This document shows, one piece after another, positions 35,850 to 47,488 of a DNA stretch of 64,000 bases (position 1 is its first letter; each line of letters opens with the position of its first letter). Source of the stretch: Gaeumannomyces sp. JS-464 (lineage: Eukaryota; Ascomycota; Sordariomycetes; Magnaporthales; Magnaporthaceae); the NCBI GenBank assembly GCA_002197995.1, contig NGZR01000003.1:5146001-5210000 (forward strand). The letters are read 5' to 3'. The notes under the pieces are model-generated. The model did not search any database. It was not told the origin of the DNA and saw only the letters and a list, made by a program, of their open reading frames with translations. The position numbers and the translations under genes were made by a program.

Positions 35850-37701
35850 ACGTAATTCATTAGTAAATCGCGCATATTACCAAATCGCGCACTTATACCC
35901 GACCTCCGGTTTATCGACGCGCATGCCAACCTAATAACGCCAGAAATCCATTTAAACTATTCGGAATTATATATATTAAACATTTTTACTTTTTTTTAAC
36001 AAATGCGCGCATTATGTCCGGTTTTGCCGCAAGTGCTATATCGCCGACGAGTTATCGTCGCCCTTTTTTTTTAACCCTTATAATTGCGTATTTTTTACTG
36101 TAATTATTCATTTAGCTTTTGCTAGTTTAAAACATTTCGTACTTCGTTTATAAAAAGTAACCCTTTTAGCTTAACACGTGTTTTTTTAGCCTTCCGGCGT
36201 TTGCTTAATGCTTCGTTCGCTTTTCGTAACCTGGAGCACTTTTTTACAAAAGGTTAACTCGATGCACAATTGCTTTAGCCCTTTTCGTTAGCTGGTTTAC
36301 AACCGTTAATATAAGTATCGGAAAGCTACTTCGGTAATTAAAAATCCGAGTTTTAATGTGTTCGGATTGCGAAGTTGCGTTTTTAGCTGTTTAAAGCGTT
36401 TTAAAAGTCCAAAGTTCGGCGTCGTTTAAAAGCTCCCTCGGGGGAATTAAAATTCGTAGCTTTACATTTAACTTTTCCAAAACTAAATCCGAATTAAAAA
36501 AAGCAAAGCCAGCCTTTCGAAAACCTTTTTAAATGTTTTTCTCGGTTATGGAGTTTAAAAATGCCGCTTTAAACGCCGAAAGGAACTCGATTTTAATTAC
36601 GTGGTTAACGTGCGATTTTATTAAATTTTCGATTTGTTAACCGTACGCTTTTTTAACGGGTTAAAGCATTTAACGTTAAGCGGTTAAAAAAGTAAAACGA
36701 ATGCGAAAGCATGCAAAACGTAACGATGTTATGTTTTTTAGTAAAATTCGAAATCCGTCGAATAGTAGCTTTCGTAGCCGTTTAACATTAACAAACGATA
36801 AGGGCTTTTTACGCGCGACGCAATATGTTTATCAAAATGCCGAATCCATTTTAAGCCGAGCTTGTTCGTAGTTTACCCGTTAACGCTTATTGCGATAACC
36901 TAGTTGCGTGGGAGGTCGGTTTTCGAATACCAATTAGCCAAATGGTACTGCCTTTAACGATAATAAAAAAAGAACCGTTTAACCGCAATAGTTAACCTTT
37001 TGGATAATTGTAGCCCATTCCCGGTTACTAAACTGGATTAACTTTGCTTTGCTACGGCTTTCCGACGTTATAATAACTATAATAGTGGCGATTATGCCCA
37101 TAAAAAAGCCGGTTTCGTTAAAATTGTAAATGTCGTTATCCTAAATGCCATATTTGGCCACAGTGTTTCGTATAAGGTTAAACCACGCAAATACGAGCTT
37201 GGGATTTTCGCATTTAGCCTTTTCGTAATCGTATTTCGAATTTAGCGCGTGCCGAGCTTTGCACGGCGTTTAACGAACTTTTCGACCTAGCATTTGCTAA
37301 CGGTGCCCGCGTTGCGTTCGGCGAGCAATCGGTTGGCCATATTTTTAACATTAAAAAGCCGGGGAGGAAATGCGCGAAAGTCCAGCTCGAATATGTATTT
37401 AACAAGCGCTTTTTTTTCGAATTCCGTTAATTTCCGTAATTTAGGCATGCTATCGCGTTAAGCAGGTCGGCCGGCGCGTCGGTCGCGCATGGTGGATTTA
37501 GGAATATCGTAAATTTTAGCTGCTAAACGCAAACTTAATCCACGAGTAAATTGGATTGCTTGCATAGCAAAAACAATTTTAGCTTTTTTTAATGTCGATG
37601 CTATTTGTGGTTATTAAAAAATTAAAGTTGGAATTGGGAAACGCGTATCGCGATGGAAATGCGCGACTTGGTAATATGCGCGACTTGTTAATAAACTACG
37701 T
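35850..37701 (-). mobile_element. pogo/Fot1-like DNA transposon in Gyp-D(+)
   Basis: Inverted repeats of about 42 bp begin ACGTARTTYATTA at both ends and differ only by transitions. The target TA is duplicated (35848-35849, 37702-37703). The empty site is seen in Gyp-D(-) as AAATAGCCCTTT. Length 1852 bp is typical of Fot1-type elements. Each inverted repeat holds two copies of AARTCGCGC separated by ATATTACC. Confidence 0.93.
36000..37450 (-). pseudogene. pogo/Fot1-like transposase (Tc1/mariner superfamily, DDE)
   Basis: The minus-strand frame starts MPKLRKLTEFEKKALVKYIF at about 37,448. The helix-turn-helix/CENP-B-like region follows (MANRLLAERNAGTVSK, FVKRRAKLGTR). At about 37,120-37,090 FNETGF matches the hallmark 'y.mDEtGf', where the first catalytic Asp reads Asn. 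Farther on a block reads IENLIKSHVNHVIKIEFLSA, the conserved pogo segment after the third acidic residue. RIP stops make it inactive. Confidence 0.85.
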
Positions 37702-37703
37702 TA

Positions 37704-40700
37704 GCCTTTTATTTTTAATATTAGCATTGCTCGATTTCGCTAAGTTAGTAAACGTATAAATGGATTTCGATTGCGAATGTTATACGGCGATAAACGAGAA
37801 TTTCGCGGTAAAAATCGGGGTTAAACGTTTACAATTTCAAATACCGCGCCGGTTTGGCATAATTTTAAAACGTATACCGTTAGCAATTAACCAAATTGCT
37901 AAATACGAAATAAACTTAAACGGGTAAATATCTTTTGCTTTATTTACATTATTCCGGGAATGCTTAGGAATATTATTTTAAAATTATTATAAATAAAATA
38001 TAACCGCGTAAAATTAAACGCGACGGGTAGCTTTTTCCAAATAAAAGCAGCACGAAACATGGTGGTTTAAAAATTATATACCCGATTAAAAAGCGGTAAA
38101 TAACTAGCATTAGTAATTAGTAATGTTTTCGCGGTAATTGCCGAAAATAACGTTAAAATTTAACCTAAAGCTACAAATTTACCACCACGTTATTAAAAAA
38201 ATAATACGAATTTTATAAACGATAATAACAATTACGAAATAAAAACCAGCTACGTTTAAACTACTTCCGAAATTGCGGGATTTCGCGGATTTTTTCGATA
38301 AAAGCAAAGCATCGGTTTTACTTTTATACCAAGGAAGTTTAAACCATTACATTCGGCTAAAAACAAATAATAACGGAAATAAACCGGAGTTATTTTAAAG
38401 CCGATTTTACAATATGCTTTAAAATTAACTTTTAAAATTGCGCCGATAAATTACAAATTTAATAAATAAAAGGTAAATTTCGAGCTAGCTTTTTACCGGC
38501 GGTAGCGCTAATACTAATAGTAAAAAAACTGATAGGTAATTAGCGTTTATACGTAAATTACAAAGCATTTAACGCAATTACGCTGCAAAATCGGTACCCA
38601 CTTTTATTAGTAAAAAAAACGTTTCGTTTTTTAGCTAAAGCGAAATAGTTTACCAAAATTAACGTTCGAGCCGCATTTTACAAAATACGGTATAGTAAAA
38701 AAAGATAAACATTTAATAGCTTTCCGCATACGGTTTAATTTATTTAAATAGCTAATGTGCTTATTCGGGTTAGTAAACGCTTCGGCTACTTTTTAACGCT
38801 ATATTAACGGCGTATTAAAAATATTTTAAACGATTACGTATTGCTATATTTAAACGACGTGTTAATTTTTTCCTTAGGGTCGCGTAAAAACCATATAAGC
38901 AAAGTCCGGGAAGTTTTTTAAAAGCTGCGTAAAGCCGGGTTAAATTTGGATTTAAAAAAAGGGATTTCGCGGTACAAAAAGTTAAATACCTCGGTTTTAT
39001 TATTAAAACAAATAAAAAATTTTAAACGAATCCGGAAAAGGTCCGCGCTATTTAAAAATGAAAAACGCTTAAAAAATTTAAAAGTTTCCGGGGCTTCCTA
39101 AAATTCGCCAACTTTTACCGAAATTTTATCGACAAATATTTCGACCTAATTGTATTATTAGTAACGCTAATAAAAAAAGGAATCCCGTTTAATTAGATTA
39201 AATAAATCGATACGGCATTTAAAAAGCTTAAATTGGCTTTTATGCAAGCTTTGGTATTAGCGCAATAAAACCCCAATTTAAATACAAAAGTTAAAGCAAA
39301 TTGCTTAAACGCGGCATTTGAAAATTGCTTTTCCTAACTAAGTAAAAATAAAATTTAACGCTTAATCGCGTTCCATTTAGCTAAGTTAAAAAGCAGCTAG
39401 CGGAATTACATTATCCATAATAAAAAATTGCTAACCGTAATCGTTTATATTAAAGCATAAAAATTAAAACTTCGCAACGTACGAAAGCCATTCCTAATTT
39501 AAACAAATTATAAAGCTTTAAAATACTTTTCGAAATTATAGGAAATTTCCGAACGATAAATGCGCTAAATAAAAACCTTATTTAAATTTAATTACAATTT
39601 GCAATATAAGCCGAAAAAGTATGCCACTTTTTTAAACGCTTTATTGCGAAAAAAGCAAAACGAATTAACAAAACCCCGCAAAACGATAATGCTTTGCCTA
39701 ATTTACCACGCGATAACTTTAACCCTAATACGGGTTTTGGAAAATATAACGTCGAAAGCGACAAACGTCCGTTTTAAGTCCGGTATTTTACCAAAAAGCA
39801 TACAACTTTTCCGCGAAACAAATATTACGGAACTTTAAAAAAAAGCGCTACGCCGAAACCATAGCTATTTAGCGAAACTTAACGTGGTAATGGCAAACGT
39901 ACGAAAGTTCTTTTTTACCGCCGATATAAAAGCACAAATTATAAATTGCTTATTAATGCGCAAAAAGCTTTGCAATATAAAAAACGCTTTAATTACTAGC
40001 GTAAAAACTATTAATAACTATTATAACATAAAAAATGCACGTTTCGCTAATTGTAAATATATAAGCAGGATAACACGTTTAAAATACTTTGCCGGGATTA
40101 TTATTAAAAAGGGATAGCACGGGATATAACGCGTTTCGTACGCAATTGTAACGTATGCCGGAAATCCCGACCATTAAAGTTAGTAAAACAAAGCTTTTTA
40201 CGCTTTTTATCCGTATTAAATTAATATTAAAAAACTATTTCCATTAATTTTATAACGGAATTACCGGCAAACAAAAAAAAACCTGAAATATTTAATAGTT
40301 ATTATAAACAAACTATTAAAATACGTTTAACTTAAAGCAATGCATATAATAAACGCTAAAAAATGCGTAGCACGGTTTCGAAATATATAATAAAAGTTCC
40401 GTAGCTTTTTTAACCGTATTATTTCCGATAAAAGCTCGAATTGGGTTAAGGACTTTTAAATAAACTTTGCTTTTAAATCGGTATTAATTAACTTTTATCG
40501 ATAGCTTTTTATTTATAAACAAACGGGGGTATAAAGCGAGTAAACCAAAAAGTGCAATATTATTTGCGCTATTTTATTATTTTTTCCTAAAAAATTGGGC
40601 TTTTTACTTAAACGCGTACTAATTAGCGTTAAAACCGAAATTCCATTATAATAGGGTTTAACCCGAACCGTTACTATTTGGGTTTAATATCGACCTTTTG

Positions 40701-41340
40701 CCAAAAAGCCCGTATATAATGAAAACATTAATAATAAACGAAAAAAAACGGGCAGCCGCATTTTAACACATTTAAAAAAGGGTTAAAAAATAACCACGGC
40801 CGTAATAACGTTACTAACAATAATAAAAAGCTAACGCGAATAAATCCCGGCGTTTAACGGAAAAGTTTAAAATAAGCGATAAAATTTAGCTTTATTTCGC
40901 AATATAAAAACAAATAAACCTAGCAAAAAACTAAATTAAATAGCGAATAAGTTTAAATGGTAGCGGTATTTAACCTATTAAACGTTATATTAAACGTGTT
41001 AAAAAGCATTTATCCCAATTTTCATATAAAGTTAATATAACGTGCAGCAAAACGACCCGCTTTTAAACCAATAAATATAAACATACGACCCGGCCTAATA
41101 CTAATGCCATTACCCGAAAATAAAAAACTTTAGAAAAATTTCTAATAAAAGAAATCCTGGTTATTAAAAACACTAAAAGCAAAAGGAAAAAATAAACGCT
41201 AATAAAATAAACCGGCTATAATAAAGTAGGGTAATGCCCGTTAAAGTTCTTCGCTAAAATAACGGCGTTGGAAAAATTCGAAACCCAATAAAAGGACGTT
41301 CGGAAAAACAACGGCTTAAATTTGGAAAATAACAAAAGGA
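37704..41340 (+). pseudogene. Gyp-D(+) protease, RT, RNase H, integrase and chromodomain
   Basis: The protease-like block is DFDCECYTAINENFA (about 37,760-37,800). RT blocks give VNYKAFNAITLQNRYPL in a broken frame (about 38,550) and LYLNDVLIFSLGS (about 38,850). The RT/RNase H junction is KKFKSFRGFLKFANFYRNFI (39,070-39,130). Integrase at about 40,420-40,560 reads ISDKSSNWVKDF and KQTGVQSERTKKCN, matching the core 'D.gs.F....W' and 'PQTDGQSERtN' blocks. The chromodomain at about 41,190-41,320 reads TGYNKVG then PLKFFAKITALEKFE. Fully RIP-degraded. Confidence 0.85.
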
Positions 41341-41579
41341 AAAAGCGCAAAAAAAACCGCTAAAAGTTAACAAAACCTAGTTAAATAAGAAACAAAAAAA
41401 ACGAAAGCGTAGCGCGCTAATACCGGGAAAATTTACAAAAGCGGGCTAACCCGCACTAATATTTAATAAATACAAAAGCGCGGGGCTTAAACGCCGAGTA
41501 AACTAAAAGGAAAAAAGCGCGCTAGCTTTAACCAAAAAGGGGCACGCCGGCCCGCTACGGCAAAACAAAAAGCAAAATT

Positions 41580-41727
41580 TGTAAAAAGTTAGCCCGTGCG
41601 CCGGTGCTTTACTTTACTTACGAAAGCGTTACTTACCGAATTGTCACCTTTTTTTAAAAACACAAACAATATAAAGCCATTTTCCCTTTTTTGCAAACAG
41701 CTTTACGGCCGCCTTACACTTTTAACA
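41580..41727 (+). repeat. 5' LTR of F
   Basis: It runs TGTAAAAAGTTAGCCC to ACTTTTAACA and pairs with 43113-43260. Confidence 0.92.
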
Positions 41728-41779
41728 AGTTATAAGCCTTTAATTCCCATCGGAATAAAGCTACTTATAATTTCTTTTG

Positions 41780-41900
41780 GCCGGTGGCCGCGTTATTTTT
41801 CGTTGTTTTGGCCGGTAACCGCAATTACGTTTTAAAAGCCGGTGGCCGCAATTACGTTTTAAAAGCCGGTAGCCGCACAATAACGTTTTCCGGTAGAAAA
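41780..41900 (+). repeat. Short tandem repeats in the F leader
   Basis: GCCGGTGGCCGCAATTACG followed by TTTTAAAA recurs at about 41,815, 41,840 and 41,866 (spacing about 25 bp). Related CCGGTGG units continue to about 41,970. They lie between the 5' LTR and Gag, where packaging or dimerisation signals would be. Confidence 0.7.
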
Positions 41901-42129
41901 CGTTTCCCGGTGGGAAATATCGCCCGGTGGGCATTACGTACTATTCACTTTGCTGTCACCCGGTGGGCGACAACGGGCCGTTTGCCTTACCTTTTCCTGT
42001 AGGCCGCTGCCCTATTTCCTACTACTTTTGGGCCGCTGCCCTACCTTTATCAATTTTTACTTTACAATAATAATATAACGGCAATCGCCTATTGCCCACC
42101 ACCGCCCGAAATGTTTTTTACCTACAAAA

Positions 42130-42930
42130 AGGCAACTGTTAAAATACCTGCTTTGCAAAGGCCTTCCAATTTGGAAGCGTGAAAGCGCGCCGTTAAAGTG
42201 CATTTAATCGCGGGCGGCGCCGACGATCACATTAGCGACAACCCGCCTTTTTAACCCAACGATCCGGCCGCTTTTAAAGCTTAAAAAGCTAAAAAAGTCC
42301 TCGCTTAGTACTTTATTAAACAGTTAATTACGAAGGTTATTAACGAGCTTAAACGATAAGGCTGGAGCTTTAAAGCTAACGATTTCGCCCGCAACTTTAA
42401 AGCCTTTTAGCTCGCCGTTACCATTAAAATCGGCCAAAATACCAACGCCCAACTTAATAGCTTAATGGAAAAGTTCGTTAGCTTCGAGGTATTTAAATAC
42501 AACGATGTTAAAAAATACACCAACCGTTAGCTCGAGCTTAAAAAACAAATGAAAAAAGCTAGCGTTATAATTCCGAACCGTTTTTTGTTAATTACCTCGT
42601 TAAAGGTTTCCGAAAGCATTATCCAATCGCCGTTACCGTCGTTTTAAGCGCCCACCTAATGCCCGCCGGCCGCACCCCGATCCAAATTATCTAAACCGTT
42701 ATTAAAAACGTAACTACTTTTAAATTAGCCGACCTTTCCCTAACTAATACTAACGCGCTCACCGCTTGCATTAAAAGGAACCGTTTAATAGTTTTTCGCT
42801 TACCCCACCACGACCGGTGCGGTAGGCATTATATAAAAAGTAACGACGGGTGCTAGCTATTACACTTTAAGCTGGAAAAGAAATACTACAAGCAAAAGCA
42901 GCAAGCCGTTACATAAGTTACAAAAACAAA
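42130..42930 (+). pseudogene. F Gag (copia type, with zinc-knuckle remnant)
   Basis: The frame reads KRAVKVHLIAGGADDHI, FIKQLITKVINELKR and GWSFKANDFARNFKA. This is like the UBN2/Gag N-terminus of copia elements, where a W-x-R-(A/F) entry precedes the first helices. It then reads TNALTACIKR. A nucleocapsid-like block HHDRCGRHYIKSNDGC precedes LHFKLEKKYYKQKQQ, resembling C-x2-C-x-R-x-H-x4-C-W-x2-HPE. Stops again sit at Gln/Trp sites. The frame ends before the 3' LTR with no pol. Confidence 0.75.
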
Positions 42931-43112
42931 AACGGTTAAAAAAGCTAACCCCCAAGCCGTTAATTATACCTTTAAAATGCTTATTAACCGCGGCAACGCT
43001 AAATAATATGCCATATAATTAAAAACTTAACACTACGAATATCGGGCTATTAATAGCAATTGCCGGCTAAAAATAGCTTCACTTTTATAACGCTTTCGTA
43101 ATTATAAAAGGG

Positions 43113-43260
43113 TATAAAAAGTTAGCCCGTGCGCCGGTGCCCTACTTTACCTACGAAAGCGTTGCCCACTGAATTATTACCTTTTTCCAAAAACACAAAC
43201 AATATAAAGCCATTTTCCCTTTTTTGCAAACAGCTTTACGGCCGCCTTACACTTTTAACA
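43113..43260 (+). repeat. 3' LTR of F
   Basis: It starts TATAAAAAGTTAGCCC (TG mutated to TA) and ends ACTTTTAACA. Length is 148 bp, the same as the 5' copy. Confidence 0.92.
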
Positions 43261-43265
43261 AAATC

Positions 43266-44350
43266 CTAAACGCTATTATAATAACGCGGAATTAAATTAT
43301 GCTTTTAACGGCGAGAAAAACGAATATTGTAAAAATCGCCCTTTTCGTTACTTAAACCCGCACCGCCGGTGTAAATCAAATTAACAACGGTAATAACACC
43401 CTCGTAACGCAACTGCTTATTAATAAAGTAGCTATAACGCGAACGAATATCGCGGGTTTAAAAAACGTTATCCAAAAAGGATAACGAACAACTATAATTT
43501 TAAAACGCGGGCACCACGTTACTACGGTTAGCAAAAAGCGCGTAGCGCGCCGCGGTTAGCAAAATAAAACGACGGCTAAAAAGCGCGAAACGCGTATTAA
43601 TATCGCGGATAAATTCGGCGAACGAATCGACTATAATAAGCAATCGGTTTATTTACGCTTTTTAACGATACGCGGCCGCCTCGTTAGCACGCTAGCTTAA
43701 GGTTAATTCCGAAACGCGCATTACGAAAGCGAAAGCCAAAAGCGTAATTTACGTAAATAAATTAAAAATTATAAACGAGGTAGTTTTAAACCTGCTAGTT
43801 ATTAGGTTCGCGATAAAAAGGAATTCCGAATAAAATTGGCAAAGCGAGGTTTTAACCCGAAGCCGAGGTTTATTAGGCTTATTATTAAGCTTAAACCCGG
43901 TTAGCCTGGTTTAACTCGCGTTATTAATGCTAATAAGCGAAAAGGAACTCCCGGGTTAAAACGAAACGTTTACCTTTGCCGAAAGTAACTCCCTTATATT
44001 AATAATGCGCGTCGTTTTTAATAAGCGCAAGCAAATCGCGATAAACGCGGCGTAAATTCGGCGACGAGGTATAAGCTTTATTCGAAATAACGCAAACTTT
44101 ACTTTTACCGCGACGGCATTTATTATAAGCTTAATTAAAGCGGTGCTTGTTATAAGCCGTTTAACCCGTAGTTTTAGCTTTCGATAAGCAATTATCGCAT
44201 TTAAATTCGATATAAAAAGGAGCCGTATACCTTTCGTTATGCGAATTTTTAAAAATTTCGTTTATATTAGCCACGCGATAACGATTAAGGTTTTTTTATT
44301 ATAATAATGTTAAAGCAAAAGCGGGTTAATAATGGTAATATAACGAAAGT
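43266..44350 (-). pseudogene. Antisense Cys-motif ORF of Gyp-D(+)
   Basis: This is the counterpart of 22,330-23,460. On the minus strand the Cys pair reads CDNC at 44,199-44,188, one residue closer to the presumed ancestor than the CNNC of Gyp-D(-). The C-terminal end of the frame is cut by element F. It lies between the chromodomain and the minisatellite. Confidence 0.55.
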
Positions 44351-44789
44351 AAAACAAACTTACCGTATTAAAAAAGTTTAGCCCGCTAGGCTAATAACCC
44401 GGAAAATTACCATTACCGAAGCTAAAAGCAATAATAGTTATAACAATAACAAAGTAAGGCCGAAAACGAGCAAAAACGGAGGAAAAACGGTTTAAAAAAG
44501 CAAAAAAGCTAAAATCGCGACGATTAAAAAACGGGCGCAAAGCAAAGAAAAAACGGGCGCGGGGTTATCGTAATTTAAAAACATTACGGCCGGAAATGGG
44601 ATACGGTATTATATAAATAAAAAAAAAAAAGGCGCGAAATGGGAAACTTTTTTTAAAAAACGCGAAACGGAAATAAAAGCCCGTAAAAAGCGCGAGGAAA
44701 AAAAACCAAATATAACCCGGGGCTATAATAACTCGATAAAAACGGCAAACGCATTTTAACTTACGAAAAACATTTAATTAAAACGGTAG

Positions 44790-45065
44790 CGATTAGCAAA
44801 TAGCCAGCTAAATAAAGCGGGACTAATAGCTTTTCGAAACGACGACGATTAGCAAACGGCCAATTAAACGAAGCAGGATTTATAACCCGTCGTAACGACG
44901 GTAACTAGCAAACAGTTAGCTAAATAAAGCAAAACGGATAACTTTTCGACGCGGCAGTTGCTATTAGGCAGCCAGCTAAAATAAGCAAAACCGATAGCCT
45001 TTCAACGCGGTAGCGATTAATAAAGCAGCTAGTTAAGTAAATCGAAACTAATAGCTTGCGATATG
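44790..45065 (+). repeat. 56-bp minisatellite upstream of the 3' LTR of Gyp-D(+)
   Basis: Units of the reverse-complement type ACTAGCAAACAGTTAGCTAA repeat about five times with the same spacing as in Gyp-D(-). The array was therefore present in the shared ancestor. Confidence 0.8.
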
Positions 45066-45157
45066 GGAACTACGGTTAGTTACCGCGCATTTGGAAAGGC
45101 ACCCGCTAATTAAAAACAATAATCCGGGACATTTTTTACACCCGAAAGAAAAAGCTA

Positions 45158-45344
45158 TGTTATAATTCCGTGCTAAAAGCACGGGTGAAAGGCTTAGGGG
45201 TTACTTTTAAGCCGTTTTTATGCATATATAACTAGGGACAATTTCCGGGATTAAGTTAGCTTTCCTCCTTTTTTTTTTTTCATTTTGCAAAATAATATTA
45301 CTTTAGCTCCTATTAGCCACCACCTATTAGCCCAGCCTATTACA
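45158..45344 (+). repeat. 3' LTR of Gyp-D(+)
   Basis: It runs TGTTATAATTCCG to GCCTATTACA, followed by the TSD CCGGT. Confidence 0.92.
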
Positions 45345-45349
45345 CCGGT

Positions 45350-46092
45350 AAAAAAACGCAGTTAAATCGCACTTTTACTGTTAATACGAATGCTAATCGT
45401 ACTTAAAAAAATGTAAACGGCAAACGCCGGAGCGTTAAGCTAAGCAGCGGGTACGAAGGATATCGTGCAATTTAAAAAGGCGATCGAATGCGTGGAAAAA
45501 AAAGCGGACGCGCGTGCGGGACGTCGACGTACGAAACGTAATAATCGATTATAACCGAGCGTTGGAAAAAAAGGGAAAAGCTAAAAGTTGCGCGATTAAA
45601 AAAAACGGACGAGGTTAAAGTTATGGTAAAAGGTGCGTTATTATTTAGGAAAGAAAAAAGCAAAAAGAAAAGAAAAGCGTTTTAATGTTTGCAAAAGTGG
45701 GTTTTTCCGTACGGCTTTATAAAAGCAGGAAGGAAAAACCATTTTCCACAGCCATTTCCGCACGAAGCTATTTATAACCTAATAGTTTTATCCCTTTTAT
45801 ATAAATCGATTACTATTACCGTATTAGCAACCTTTTTTATCTTACCACTTTTACGCCGCTTTTATGCGATGCATATACATATATACGCCGAATTACCTAA
45901 AAAGATATTCCTTTAGCGTTTACATTAAAGCCCGAAATTAGTTGTTTTGCACGATACGCCTTTTAGCACATATCCTTTTTATTTTGCCCATTTCGCACAA
46001 TTATTTTAAGTTATTTCACTAGGAGATAACCTAATTTGTTCCAATTAATATTTAAAAAAGGGGAAGTGCGATTATAAAAGAAAAACTGCTAA
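45350..46092 (+). other. Internal 3' region of Cop-G between its pol and 3' LTR
   Basis: This continues Cop-G after the Gyp-D(+) insertion. A charged Lys/Arg-rich frame (plus strand, about 45,470-45,560: AIECVEKKADARAG) and several minus-strand frames are present, but none is recognisable. By position it should hold the start side of the Cop-G antisense ORF. Confidence 0.4.
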
Positions 46093-46443
46093 TGTTAAAT
46101 AGGCAATTAAAAGTCGCACAAGGCTATTTACGAAAGGCGGAAAATTTACGGCCCAAAGCTCCGTGGTAAAAAACAACGTTTCCCCGGCACGAAGGCTCCG
46201 GCACGGAGATTACCGGCCAAGCCATTATGCACGAAGGTTGTGCAAGTTCCAAGTTAGGTTTCGACTTTGGGATTTGCTTTATACGATCGCACCCCGCGGC
46301 TTCCGGCATGGGATATATATATTAAGCAGGGCTCGTACGATAAGCCTTTTTTTTGTACTTAAAAAATACATAGCTTTTGGATATATATAAATTTAAAAGC
46401 CTTTTTACCTTAAAAACCGGTACCGGCACAATTGCCACGAACA
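46093..46443 (+). repeat. 3' LTR of Cop-G
   Basis: It runs TGTTAAATAGGC to CCACGAACA, 351 bp, followed by AATAA. It keeps more G and C than the 5' copy. Confidence 0.92.
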
Positions 46444-46448
46444 AATAA

Positions 46449-47365
46449 GCTTATTAAATATGCTTTATTCCTATTATATAAAAAAAGCAGCGACGTTATA
46501 AAACTAGCGCACGTTTTTATTAAATACGTAATAGCGAAATACGGCACGCCGAACCGTTTAATTATAAGTAAAAATAAGCTATTTATAAGCAAGTTTTAAA
46601 AAGGGCTTATAAATAAGCTAAAAGCAAAATACTTTTTATTTATAACTTACCACTTTAAATAAATAAATAAACAAAGCGAACGAATTAAATTATAAAATAA
46701 TATTTACGTTATTACGTTAATTATAAACAAAACGATTAAGTATAACTACTTTTTGTAGTTTAGTTCGCTTATAACAGCTTAATTTATAAAAGCATAAAAA
46801 CCATACCGTTTTATGCGAATTACGGCTTTACGCTTACGGCGTATAAGGAATTTAAAGCAGGAAAATATGCTTTAATAACGGAAATACAAGTAACGGAATT
46901 TACCAAATTGCATAAACACTTTTAAGTAAAGCTAAAAAAGCTACGGTACCGTATAGCTATTTAAACAAATAAAAAAAAGATCGAAAAACCGACTTTTAAA
47001 AAAAGGGATAGCGTTTATTTTTTCGACGCAATATTAAAACAAACGATTAAACGATAAGTTAAACTATAAGAAATTAAAACCTTTTAAAGTGCTAAAAAAA
47101 TGTTTCGAACGTAAATTATAAACTTCAGTTATTACCGATTATAAAATCCCACCTGGATTTTTACGTTTTTTTATTTAAACCAATATTACTTAATTAAAAG
47201 TTAAACGAGTTAACAAAGGTCGAGTTAAAAAACGAGCATAAAATTTAAGAAATTTTAAATTATAAGTTAAAAAATAGGTTTAAAAAGTATTTAATTAAAT
47301 GGAAAAAGTACCGTTACGAAAAAAACACGTGGGAAAAAAAACGAATTTAAAAAATTGCTAAAAAG
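46449..47365 (+). pseudogene. Chr-H pol part 3: integrase core and chromodomain
   Basis: The frame opens KLIKYALFLLYKKSSDVIKL and continues FIKYVIAKYGTPNRLIISKN. It then gives KLFISKF and INKQSERI, the counterparts of 'SDRDKLFTSkFW' and 'QTDGQSERiN' around the second catalytic Asp and the Glu of the DDE core. Then come a 'YGFTPTA'-like block, the GPY/F region (LKPFKVLKKCF), and a chromodomain with YLIKWKKYRYEKNTWE-type sequence at about 47,285-47,335. The joint to 13,835 across Cop-G is exact when one AATAA is removed. Confidence 0.88.
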
Positions 47366-47488
47366 CTGTATAAAAGTATTAGTAAAAACAATTACAAAAA
47401 GGTTAGCTAGCAAAAAGGATTAAAAAGTAACGATTTTTTTTTAAAAACACTCGCGATATTTCCAAAAAAAAAAATCGCTAATTTTTTT

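Larger units (their letters stand above)
41580..43260 (+). mobile_element. F: 1.68-kb gag-only LTR retrotransposon (TR-GAG/TRIM type)
   Basis: Two 148-bp LTRs bound 1385 bp of internal DNA that encodes only a Gag. TSD is AAATT (41575-41579) against AAATC (43261-43265); the empty site AAATC is present in Gyp-D(-). No protease, integrase or RT is present, so it must have moved with enzymes from another copia element. Confidence 0.9.
20291..45344 (+). mobile_element. Gyp-D(+): chromovirus inserted in Cop-G, itself carrying three insertions
   Basis: LTRs lie at 20291-20479 and 45158-45344, flanked by CCGGT on both sides (20286-20290, 45345-45349). Removing Gyp-D(-), the pogo-like transposon and element F leaves about 7.4 kb, the same as the uninterrupted length of Gyp-D(-). 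Order: LTR, Gag, protease, RT, RNase H, integrase, chromodomain, antisense ORF, 56-bp minisatellite, LTR. Confidence 0.92.
13841..46443 (+). mobile_element. Cop-G: Ty1/copia retrotransposon, about 7.5 kb once Gyp-D(+) is removed
   Basis: Two 351-bp LTRs lie 32.6 kb apart, with matching 5-bp flanks AATAA. Subtracting the Gyp-D(+) insertion (20291-45349 including one TSD) leaves about 7.5 kb, a normal copia length. RT and RNase H motifs inside are copia-type. The element is rich in the hexamer CGTACG, unlike its neighbours. Confidence 0.88.

Noticed and set aside
13841..46443. A single giant mobile element (Starship-like) of 32.6 kb
   Set aside because: The span is explained fully by nested LTR elements with individual TSDs; no tyrosine-recombinase captain was seen.
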